The notes under the pieces: generated by a model
The model's database searches: none
Told to the model about the DNA's origin: nothing
What the model saw: only the letters and a program-made list of their open reading frames with translations
Assembly (NCBI GenBank): GCA_964605645.1
Contig: CAZSDJ010000058.1
Span: 1 to 7,947 of the forward strand
Direction of reading: 5' to 3'
Length of the DNA: 7,947 nucleotides
Origin: PXAH01 sp964605645
GTDB taxonomy: Bacteria > Omnitrophota > Gorgyraeia > Duberdicusellales > 4484-171
Translations under genes and position numbers: made by a program
Shown here: in pieces, positions 1 to 4,738 of the stretch
Numbering within the stretch: the stretch's first letter is position 1
Layout of the letters: each line of letters opens with the position of its first letter

Positions 1-52
1 CCAAAGCTGCTTTTCCCAGGAAGTTGTTGAGTTGTTCTAAGGTGAAATTCAT
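1..52 (-). CDS. 5' end of a gene running off the left edge, possibly DUF5680-like
   Basis: An ATG at 52-50 opens a frame that stays open to the window edge and reads MNFTLEQLNNFLGKAAL. An AGAG purine stretch lies about five bases upstream of the ATG, a plausible weak ribosome binding site. The gene starts 13 bases after the stop codon of the upstream 106-residue gene, as expected for the next member of a co-directional run. The pattern of a short amphipathic helix followed by NFLxKA resembles the start of DUF5680-type proteins. With only 17 residues visible that family guess is weak, and nothing can be said about function. Confidence 0.5.
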   Translation of the reverse strand, partial: MNFTLEQLNNFLGKAAL

Positions 53-65
53 TAATCTCTTTTAT

Positions 66-386
66 TTAAAGAATAATAGTTCTTATTGTAATTTGATTAT
101 TTTTTCCTGTGGGCTTTCCTTTTAGAACATTAATACATTGATCGGCTTTAACAATTTTTCCATCATTTGTCTTTTTTAAAATAATCATAAAAGGTTTATC
201 TTTAGGATACTTAAACCTTTCCTGGTTTTTGATTTCTTCTGAATCTTTCCTACACCAATATATTTTTTTCATTGCCTCTTCACGGGTTTCTCCAAGCCCG
301 ACTGCAACTGCTTTTTCATCAGTAGAAAAAGAAAACGATAAAGTTATCTCTCCATTACTATGATAATACACTAAATCAACCCTCAT
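66..386 (-). CDS. Hypothetical protein, 106 aa
   Basis: I do not recognise this protein. It has no signal peptide or membrane segment. Residues 1-30 look like beta strands (VDLVYYHSNGEITLSFSFS), followed by a charged helix at about 34-55 containing GETREEAMKKIYWCRKD, then further strands around 65-90. The segment GLGETREEAMKK is the kind of 'glucose-like' G-x-T-x-E-E-A pattern seen in small alpha/beta folds such as HicB-like or dsRBD-like proteins, where a helix follows a strand, but no family can be assigned. It lies 26 bases after the 87-residue gene and probably shares its transcript. No Shine-Dalgarno sequence is visible before the ATG. Confidence 0.6.
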   Translation of the reverse strand: MRVDLVYYHSNGEITLSFSFSTDEKAVAVGLGETREEAMKKIYWCRKDSEEIKNQERFKYPKDKPFMIILKKTNDGKIVKADQCINVLKGKPTGKNNQITIRTIIL

Positions 387-412
387 AAGAAACAGATTCT
401 TAAATTATTTTC

Positions 413-676
413 TTATTCAATACGTTTTCCATCGCGATAAACTGCTTCAATCGTATCAGTAGCTATGCGGTATCTGCTTTCTCCTTTCGTTTTCACATAT
501 TCCAAGAATCTCAGCCGATAGTAATAGCTAGGATTTCTCTCGCTTAGTCTCTTAGTCGTATTATCTCCATCCCAACAATAGATATAACCTAAATCTGAAC
601 CCATTAATTCAGTATATCTCCCTTCCCCTGTCTTATCTACTTCAAGTATATGCTCTTTGATAAGATCGTAACCCAT
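413..676 (-). CDS. Hypothetical protein, 87 aa
   Basis: Small soluble protein that I do not recognise. It is rich in aromatic and charged residues (YIYCWDGDNTTKR at 31-43, SYYYRLRFLEYVK at 50-62) and ends with a strand-like segment IATDTIEAVYRDGKRIE. The alternation suggests a compact beta-rich domain. There are no membrane segments and only one cysteine. The ATG at 676-674 has no good Shine-Dalgarno sequence of its own, whereas a very strong one lies about 65 bases upstream in front of a 12-codon frame. Translation may therefore depend on that leader. The 106-residue gene follows 26 bases downstream. Confidence 0.6.
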   Translation of the reverse strand: MGYDLIKEHILEVDKTGEGRYTELMGSDLGYIYCWDGDNTTKRLSERNPSYYYRLRFLEYVKTKGESRYRIATDTIEAVYRDGKRIE

Positions 677-699
677 GGCATAAATTGATTATTGTTTTA

Positions 700-738
700 T
701 TAATTCCGAAAAATAATCTCATTCGGGACCCAAAACAT
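700..738 (-). CDS. 12-codon reading frame behind a strong Shine-Dalgarno (leader peptide or decayed gene start)
   Basis: The frame reads MFWVPNEIIFRN and then TAA. It would not be considered without its upstream sequence AAGGGAGGT, which lies four bases before the ATG and is the best ribosome binding site I noticed in this window. It is in a different frame from the 87-residue gene that starts 24 bases after its stop, so it is not an N-terminal extension of that gene. It may be a leader peptide, a translational-coupling device, or the remains of a longer gene. No amino-acid run suggests classical attenuation. Confidence 0.3.
   Translation of the reverse strand: MFWVPNEIIFRN
704..727 (-). other. 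Small inverted repeat inside the 12-codon frame
   Basis: On the minus strand CCGAA and TTCGG are separated by an AT-rich loop of about 11 bases and followed by an AT-rich tail. A five-base-pair stem is weak and could be chance. It is recorded because it lies between a strong ribosome binding site and the start of the 87-residue gene, where RNA structure could affect translation. Confidence 0.2.
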
Positions 739-750
739 ACTACCTCCCTT
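739..750 (-). promoter_or_regulatory. Strong ribosome binding site
   Basis: The minus strand reads AAGGGAGGTAGT directly before the ATG at 738-736. GGGAGG closely matches the anti-Shine-Dalgarno sequence, and the spacing of four bases from GGAGG to ATG is slightly short but workable. Most other genes here have only weak AAG or AGAG stretches, so this site stands out. Confidence 0.55.
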
Positions 751-840
751 CTCTTATCGACCAACTAAGTTTCTCCCATTTCTTACAGTTTAAATTCCAT
801 AAATTTTAGTTTTTGAATTAAGTCTTCGTTGAAGTTTTAT

Positions 841-975
841 TTAAGATTGATCGCTCTGTATTTTTACAAAAAAGGTGCCCGCCCCCTTTTCCCCATCAAA
901 TATTTTTTTTAATAATCTATCAAAAAACACCCCCGACAATGCTCCGCTAATTAACAAAGCGAATTTAAATAACAT
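841..975 (-). CDS. Small membrane protein, 44 aa
   Basis: An ATG at 975-973 opens a 44-codon frame ending in TAA at 843-841. The protein starts MLFKFALLISGALSGVFFDR, a single hydrophobic helix of about 16 residues. A basic stretch LLKKIF, a glycine-rich turn GEKGAG and a polar tail ending KIQSDQS follow. It begins 26 bases after the stop of the DUF4352 gene, on the same strand. AGGA lies about 15 bases upstream of the ATG, rather far for a ribosome binding site. The membrane-like composition and the fit within an otherwise empty 325-base gap favour a real gene, although no family is recognised. It would be anchored in the cytoplasmic membrane. Confidence 0.5.
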   Translation of the reverse strand: MLFKFALLISGALSGVFFDRLLKKIFDGEKGAGTFFVKIQSDQS

Positions 976-1001
976 ATTCTTGTATTATCCTGATCCAGCT
1001 T

Positions 1002-1559
1002 CTATAAGTTTACGATAATCTGATCATCGTCTAACCAACTAGGAGTAAAAATCAGTTTCGCTGGCTGGTTCTCTTTAGCAATTTCAAAAGTAACATATCC
1101 TCGAGTTTTCATTCCAGCCTGAAGCGTTCCACTACTAAAGCCAGGTTCTTTACAAGTAGCCAGCGCAGTTTGGTGAGAATACCCTTCACTGTCTTGAAGA
1201 GTAAAGTTCCAAAGATTGTAGCTTCTAGGGACGGAACCGTCATTCTCCTGGGTTATATCAATAACAATAAATTTATTGCCATCTTCCGGTTGCATGAATT
1301 CGTTATCTGAAACACAAGGTTCAGTGCTATTTACCACTAGAATATAGTCTTTTAGCTTTATTTTTTCGCCAACGGCGAAAGCTTCTTGAGGCTTCTCCTC
1401 TTTTGTTTCGTTTCCTTCTCCTTTAGAAACCTCTCCTATCTTCTCAGCCTTTTCTCCCCCATCTAAAGCTATTAAAACAATAATCACCAGGAGGATAAAA
1501 AATACTAGAACTATTCCGCCAATTAATTTTAGAACACTAAATCCTTTTTGCTTAAACAT
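1002..1559 (-). CDS. Membrane-anchored DUF4352 (Ig-like) protein
   Basis: Residues 11-32 form one strong transmembrane helix. A charged Lys/Glu-rich linker follows at about 33-58, then a beta-rich domain from about 61 to the end. The domain has the DUF4352 layout: an opening FAVGEKIKLKDYILVV, then GNKFIVIDITQENDG, a central NFTLQDSEGYSH, the turn LQAGMKTRGYVTFEI and a closing LIFTPSW. DUF4352 domains are extracytoplasmic Ig-like folds, usually on lipoproteins or anchored proteins, with no defined enzymatic role. Cys82 and Cys136 are the only cysteines and could form a disulfide outside the cell. The N-terminus QKGFSVLKL resembles a type IV prepilin cleavage site, but with Lys where the conserved Glu at +5 is expected. 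The gene starts 41 bases after the preceding stop. Confidence 0.8.
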   Translation of the reverse strand: MFKQKGFSVLKLIGGIVLVFFILLVIIVLIALDGGEKAEKIGEVSKGEGNETKEEKPQEAFAVGEKIKLKDYILVVNSTEPCVSDNEFMQPEDGNKFIVIDITQENDGSVPRSYNLWNFTLQDSEGYSHQTALATCKEPGFSSGTLQAGMKTRGYVTFEIAKENQPAKLIFTPSWLDDDQIIVNL

Positions 1560-1600
1560 GTTTGGCTAAAATTTTATAAAAGTTAATTTTCTCGACCTTT

Positions 1601-2179
1601 TTAACTCTTCATAATTTTATTTTTTATAACTACTCTTTTTATTATTCTAACAAAAAATTTACACGTTTGATCTTTGGATTCTAGCCCTATTATTTCTCTA
1701 AATCTCTCCCTTATTTTTTTCATCGCTTGAGGAACATCATCTTTTACTTTTTCCCATGAGACCGACCACTTTTTAAAATCGGGCTTTTGTTTCGCATAGT
1801 TAAATTCTATCCACACATTTTTAAGTTCGTTATTTATATTATCTAAGATTTTTCCTACTTCTTCTTCTAGGTACAGTCTATTTTGATTGAAATAATCCAA
1901 GAAGTCATTTGCGGATTTAGCGGCTTTTTTTGCTTTTTCTTCTTGCGAAGGTTCGCCCGCTGCTTGAAAGGGACTGGTTAATGATAAGAAAATTCTCTGC
2001 GTCTTGTCTAGTTTCTTGTAAATCTGATCTACCACTTTAGCCCTTTTTATATAAAGGTTTTCAAATTGAAACTTTTTCTTTTGCAATCTATGATTTAATA
2101 TTCTCTCAATAATGCTTGTAATCAAAGAACCAATACCCAATGCTCCGATTAGTCCAATAATAATTGACCAGGTTTGCAT
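1601..2179 (-). CDS. N-terminally membrane-anchored helical protein, 192 aa
   Basis: Residues 4-24 (WSIIIGLIGALGIGSLITSI) make a single transmembrane helix. The rest is highly charged and predicted helical, with Lys-rich stretches at 34-37 and 82-88 and long amphipathic segments around 41-66 and 103-135. This is the common 'one helix in the membrane, helical bundle in the cytoplasm' architecture of small bacterial hypothetical proteins, for which no biochemical role is known to me. The C-terminus is strongly basic (KRVVIKNKIMKS), so it could touch nucleic acid or lipid headgroups. A weak AAGAGAT stretch lies before the ATG. The gene starts 24 bases after the tail-anchored protein gene, so the two are probably co-transcribed. 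Confidence 0.65.
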   Translation of the reverse strand: MQTWSIIIGLIGALGIGSLITSIIERILNHRLQKKKFQFENLYIKRAKVVDQIYKKLDKTQRIFLSLTSPFQAAGEPSQEEKAKKAAKSANDFLDYFNQNRLYLEEEVGKILDNINNELKNVWIEFNYAKQKPDFKKWSVSWEKVKDDVPQAMKKIRERFREIIGLESKDQTCKFFVRIIKRVVIKNKIMKS

Positions 2180-2203
2180 AAATTTTATCTCTTAATTGAT
2201 TTT

Positions 2204-2677
2204 TTACTTTGTAAGAAAATCAAGAATCAATTTTGCGATAACCAATATGGCAACACCGATAATCAAATAAATCCATGGGTTGCTCATAGAAAACCAATTT
2301 TCCTCTGACTCTAACAAATTGTCTTTCGCCTTCACTTCGCCAGTTCCCTTATAGTCTTCGCTTATTATATCTGTTCGAGCCCCCGGGCCTTCTGAGGATA
2401 TTTCCCCTTCATTTTTTATTTTTCTAGCAGCTATAAAAACACCTGGATGTCCCCTCTGGTCTTTATTTTGACTTTCATCCTGTCTTCTTTGGATTTCCCG
2501 AGAAAGAACTTCTTTCGCCAGATTCCTCACTAAGGTAAAATCTGCACTGCTTCTTTTTCTTTCAAGGTCGTGTACCTCTTTGGTTATTCTTTCTATACTT
2601 TCACCCTTATAAATATCTTCATTACTAAGATTTTTTGCTTTCTTTTCTAATTCTCGGTAGATAGGTTTACGATCCAT
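2204..2677 (-). CDS. Tail-anchored membrane protein, 157 aa
   Basis: The first 130 residues are hydrophilic. A charged, probably coiled helical stretch covers about 7-66 (ELEKKAKNLSNE, then ITKEVHDLERKR), and a low-complexity Gly/Ser/Glu/Lys linker covers about 67-127. Residues 134-155 (WIYLIIGVAILVIAKLILDF) form a transmembrane helix with only a few residues after it. The protein is therefore a tail-anchored type, with its bulk in the cytoplasm. I recognise no family. The start codon lies two bases after the stop of the 28-residue gene, which argues for translational coupling. The 192-residue membrane protein gene follows downstream, so the two may form a membrane-associated pair. Confidence 0.65.
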   Translation of the reverse strand: MDRKPIYRELEKKAKNLSNEDIYKGESIERITKEVHDLERKRSSADFTLVRNLAKEVLSREIQRRQDESQNKDQRGHPGVFIAARKIKNEGEISSEGPGARTDIISEDYKGTGEVKAKDNLLESEENWFSMSNPWIYLIIGVAILVIAKLILDFLTK

Positions 2678-2679
2678 AT

Positions 2680-2766
2680 TTATTTCTTAATTCTTTTTTT
2701 GAATTTTAAAAACAGATCTACTCCATCTGACAACTTTTCGATTGTTCTTTTCGTCGGCCAAGGCAT
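2680..2766 (-). CDS. Small basic peptide, 28 aa
   Basis: ATG at 2766-2764 to TAA at 2682-2680. The peptide starts MPWPTKRTIEKLSDGVDLF and ends in a Lys/Arg-rich amphipathic tail LKFKKRIKK. The case for a real gene is its placement. It begins two bases after the stop of the 174-residue gene and ends two bases before the ATG of the 157-residue gene, filling the gap exactly as an operon member would. No Shine-Dalgarno sequence is visible, so it would rely on coupling to the upstream gene. Peptides like this can be toxins, membrane-active peptides or non-functional. I have no evidence for any of these. Confidence 0.4.
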   Translation of the reverse strand: MPWPTKRTIEKLSDGVDLFLKFKKRIKK

Positions 2767-2768
2767 AA

Positions 2769-3293
2769 TTATATATTCATCGGTTTCAACGTATACACAA
2801 AACCGCTTTGCCCATATTTATCATCTGCTGAAGGCATAATAACTGGTAATTGTACAAAATAAATTCCTTTGAAATTTGAAGTAACTCCACCTAGGAATAA
2901 TTTTTTAATTTGTTCTGGTTTAACAGCCGGAATGGTCACCTCGATTAAAAGGAGCGTATCTTTCACGAGAGAGGGTTGATATTTTTTCTCCTTATCTTTT
3001 ATGCACCTGAGAATACTTGCTCTTCTTTCTTTGTCTGTCATTGCTTTACCAATCACAAAAACAGGTCTAAAATTTGGTATATTAATATTAGATTGAGCAT
3101 ATCCATAAGAAGTCCCGTCCCTGTAAGCAACGTTCTGAATATTTATAACCTTATTAAGTTTCTCTGATTTGATTATCACATCTATGTACGAATGCTCATC
3201 GCTGAAACTGTTATCAATAACAAAATCAAAACCCTCTTTTTTGTTAAGCCAATCCGTAAAGAATTTTACGTTTTTTATCTCTCTCGGCATCAT
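2769..3293 (-). CDS. Hypothetical alpha/beta protein, 174 aa
   Basis: I do not recognise this protein. It is soluble, with a predicted mixture of strands and helices: IDVIIKSEKLNKVINIQNV at 37-55, FRPVFVIGKAMTDKERRASI at 75-94, DTLLLIEVTIPAV at 112-124 and FKGIYFVQLPVIM at 141-153. This order of strands with an early Asp (Asp38) recalls a PD-(D/E)XK-type core. However, the position of the usual E-x-K carries N-x-Q (Asn51, Gln53), so if the fold is right it is probably inactive. That is inference only. Two consecutive ATG codons (3293-3288) mark the start, and an in-frame stop lies a short way upstream. The 28-residue gene follows by two bases. Confidence 0.6.
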   Translation of the reverse strand: MMPREIKNVKFFTDWLNKKEGFDFVIDNSFSDEHSYIDVIIKSEKLNKVINIQNVAYRDGTSYGYAQSNINIPNFRPVFVIGKAMTDKERRASILRCIKDKEKKYQPSLVKDTLLLIEVTIPAVKPEQIKKLFLGGVTSNFKGIYFVQLPVIMPSADDKYGQSGFVYTLKPMNI

Positions 3294-3380
3294 ATTTTTA
3301 TTATTTCTTTTAATTTTTCGTCGGCCGATTATTTCACATTATTAGGATCCTATCATGCTTTTAGGTTTTGTTTCTCGATT

Positions 3381-4046
3381 TTAGGGCCTCTTTTTTAGTT
3401 TTTTTAAAAAGTCGTTCGGCCTCTTCGCGAGAATACCGTCAAGTTCTCTTAGGGTATTTTTAATAGCTATTCCACTGTTTTGGAAAAATCTTTCAAAAGA
3501 TTTTTCTATATCGTCCTCGCTCATCTTTCTCTTCAGCATATTATGAATTATGTAATTTCGCTCATTATTGATTTTCCAAAGATCGTCTGCAATCTTGCTG
3601 CTCGGAAAAATTGAAAGAAATTTTTTAATGACTTCTCCTGTGGGTCCGAGATCTAAAACTGCCGATATTTCTTCTTCGCGATAAAAAGAAAAGAAATTTA
3701 AGCCATCTTTGATATTGCTCAATGCTTCACTTATGTTTTTTACATTCATCTCAGATATTATCAAGTGCTTTAAACTTATTTCAAAAAAATAGAAAAAATA
3801 TAAAAAAGCTTTTGCGTGCTGGCTCTTTTTTCTCGCTTTTTTAAAAAGATGATAAGTAGCCCAATGATTGTCGTCAAGCGTTGAAAGAATCGTATTAATC
3901 CCCAATATCTCTCGCGGGAGATTTTCTGCCATTTCTCGAAGTTTTTGCTTGTGTAAGTTTCGGTATGTTCTTGCAATTCTATCTGAAAACCAATATTGTA
4001 ATTGTCCCAAAGTTTTATTTTTAAGCCACGATAATATTCTTATCAT
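3381..4046 (-). CDS. Putative HEPN-type protein (RNxxxH motif), 221 aa
   Basis: A mostly helical, basic protein. The sequence INNERNYIIHNML at about 159-171 contains R163-N-Y-I-I-H168, which fits the R-N-x(3)-H signature of HEPN nucleases, where Arg and His form the RNA-cutting site. The helices before it (AKAFLYFFYFFEISLKHLII at 78-97) would form the other half of the four-helix bundle. HEPN proteins occur in toxin-antitoxin pairs, abortive-infection systems and CRISPR effectors, usually as RNases; some are non-catalytic. No MNT-type nucleotidyltransferase antitoxin is seen next to it. The C-terminus is strongly basic (LKKLKKRP). A pure coincidence of the six-residue motif cannot be excluded. 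Confidence 0.6.
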   Translation of the reverse strand: MIRILSWLKNKTLGQLQYWFSDRIARTYRNLHKQKLREMAENLPREILGINTILSTLDDNHWATYHLFKKARKKSQHAKAFLYFFYFFEISLKHLIISEMNVKNISEALSNIKDGLNFFSFYREEEISAVLDLGPTGEVIKKFLSIFPSSKIADDLWKINNERNYIIHNMLKRKMSEDDIEKSFERFFQNSGIAIKNTLRELDGILAKRPNDFLKKLKKRP

Positions 4047-4064
4047 ATTAGTTTTCTCAAGGAT

Positions 4065-4070
4065 GTTATA
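4065..4070 (-). promoter_or_regulatory. Possible -10 element upstream of the HEPN-like gene
   Basis: The minus strand reads TATAAC, one mismatch from TATAAT, 18 bases before the ATG at 4046. The region 17 bases further upstream is AT-rich but has no convincing TTGACA, and a TTGAAT is present at a spacing of only 11 bases. A promoter is expected somewhere in this 194-base gap, but this exact assignment is weak. Confidence 0.2.
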
Positions 4071-4083
4071 AGGCTTATTTTAT

Positions 4084-4223
4084 TCAAATTAATCCTGCCT
4101 CAGTTAGTTTTCTGTAACCAAACTTATTCTTTCGTAAACAGCTACTACTTTGTTTTTGCCATTGCTGCGCTATCTATTTTCTTCGCACAATGTACATATC
4201 GCGCCTAAGTTCTTGTTAACCAT
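4084..4223 (-). pseudogene. Possible gene remnant in the intergenic gap
   Basis: The 194 bases between the nuclease and HEPN-like genes hold no intact gene longer than 20 codons. An ATG at 4223-4221 starts a 17-codon frame ending ICTLCEENR, with a CxxC pair, before TAG at 4172-4170. In another frame a 29-codon stretch with no start (4173-4084) reads protein-like, including CLRKNKFGYRKLTEAGLI before TGA. The two could be parts of a small zinc-binding gene broken by frameshift. Without a homologue this is speculative, and the stretch may be plain intergenic DNA. Confidence 0.2.
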
Positions 4224-4240
4224 TTCTCTACTATTTCGGC

Positions 4241-4738
4241 TTATTGAAAGATAGCACCACGATATTCATCCCATTTAGCGAGTTTAATTTTGCGATTGGG
4301 TGTATACTCGAGCATATCCGAACGATGATGCTTATTAATAATATCGTTAAGATGAGTGCTCAGCCCTCGGGAAGATATTAAAACAGATTGTGCTGGCCGA
4401 ACGAGTTTTGAATAAACCAATAATTGAGCGAGATGAGAAAAATTCAACGCACCGTCCTTCACTTCAATAAAAACCAAATCGTAGTGTCCTTTTCTATTTA
4501 TAATGCCAAGTAAATCAATTTTAATTCTGTAAGTTGAGTAATCTGGAAAACCTTGTCGAAAACTAACTTTTGTAAAAAAATCGCTCAGGTATATTTTATG
4601 AACATCATAAACTACCACCTCTGCATCGGGATTTTTATTTTGTAAATAGCTACTAAACCATCTTTGCATTGGCTTATATAGTGCCAACTCTTTTCTGGAA
4701 ATCTTCTCGATATTATTGCGCATGAGATTCTGCAACAT
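4241..4738 (-). CDS. Small PD-(D/E)XK nuclease, probable restriction endonuclease subunit
   Basis: The core motif is clear: Asp75 in KIDLLGI, then Glu92-Val-Lys94 in LVFIEVKDG, matching D-x(n)-E-x-K of the restriction-endonuclease fold, a metal-dependent DNA-cutting site. The helix LNFSHLAQLLVYSKL at 98-112 carries the Gln often found after the core. An early Glu17 in KELALYKPMQRWF fits the conserved helix that starts many of these domains. At 165 residues there is hardly room for a separate DNA recognition domain, so recognition may come from a partner. The gene overlaps the LAGLIDADG gene by 26 bases. A second in-frame ATG at 4723 would reduce the overlap to 11 bases, and neither start has a clear Shine-Dalgarno sequence. 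Resolvase or repair nucleases are alternatives, but the context favours restriction. Confidence 0.75.
   Translation of the reverse strand: MLQNLMRNNIEKISRKELALYKPMQRWFSSYLQNKNPDAEVVVYDVHKIYLSDFFTKVSFRQGFPDYSTYRIKIDLLGIINRKGHYDLVFIEVKDGALNFSHLAQLLVYSKLVRPAQSVLISSRGLSTHLNDIINKHHRSDMLEYTPNRKIKLAKWDEYRGAIFQ

Noticed and set aside
2976..3167. Plus-strand open frame of 63 codons
   Set aside because: It lies fully inside the minus-strand 174-residue gene, has no ribosome binding site and reads as low-quality, Ile/Phe/Ser-rich antisense sequence.
2748..3326. Twelve-base direct repeat TTTTCGTCGGCC at 2748-2759 and 3315-3326, both upstream of genes
   Set aside because: A repeat of this length is expected about once or twice by chance in a window of this size, the distances to the start codons differ, and one copy lies inside a possible coding frame.
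3343..3352. Ten-base perfect palindrome TAGGATCCTA before the 174-residue gene
   Set aside because: It does not extend further, there is no second copy, and a single short palindrome is not enough to call an operator or terminator.
3192..3398. Plus-strand open frame of 68 codons
   Set aside because: Antisense to the 174-residue gene and its upstream region; no family resemblance and composition typical of an AT-rich antisense frame.
3776..3976. Second minus-strand frame of 66 codons inside the HEPN-like gene
   Set aside because: An out-of-frame shadow of the longer 221-codon gene, which has a recognisable motif and coherent helical pattern.
3868..4071. Plus-strand open frame of 67 codons
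   Set aside because: Antisense to the HEPN-like gene start; no supporting signals.
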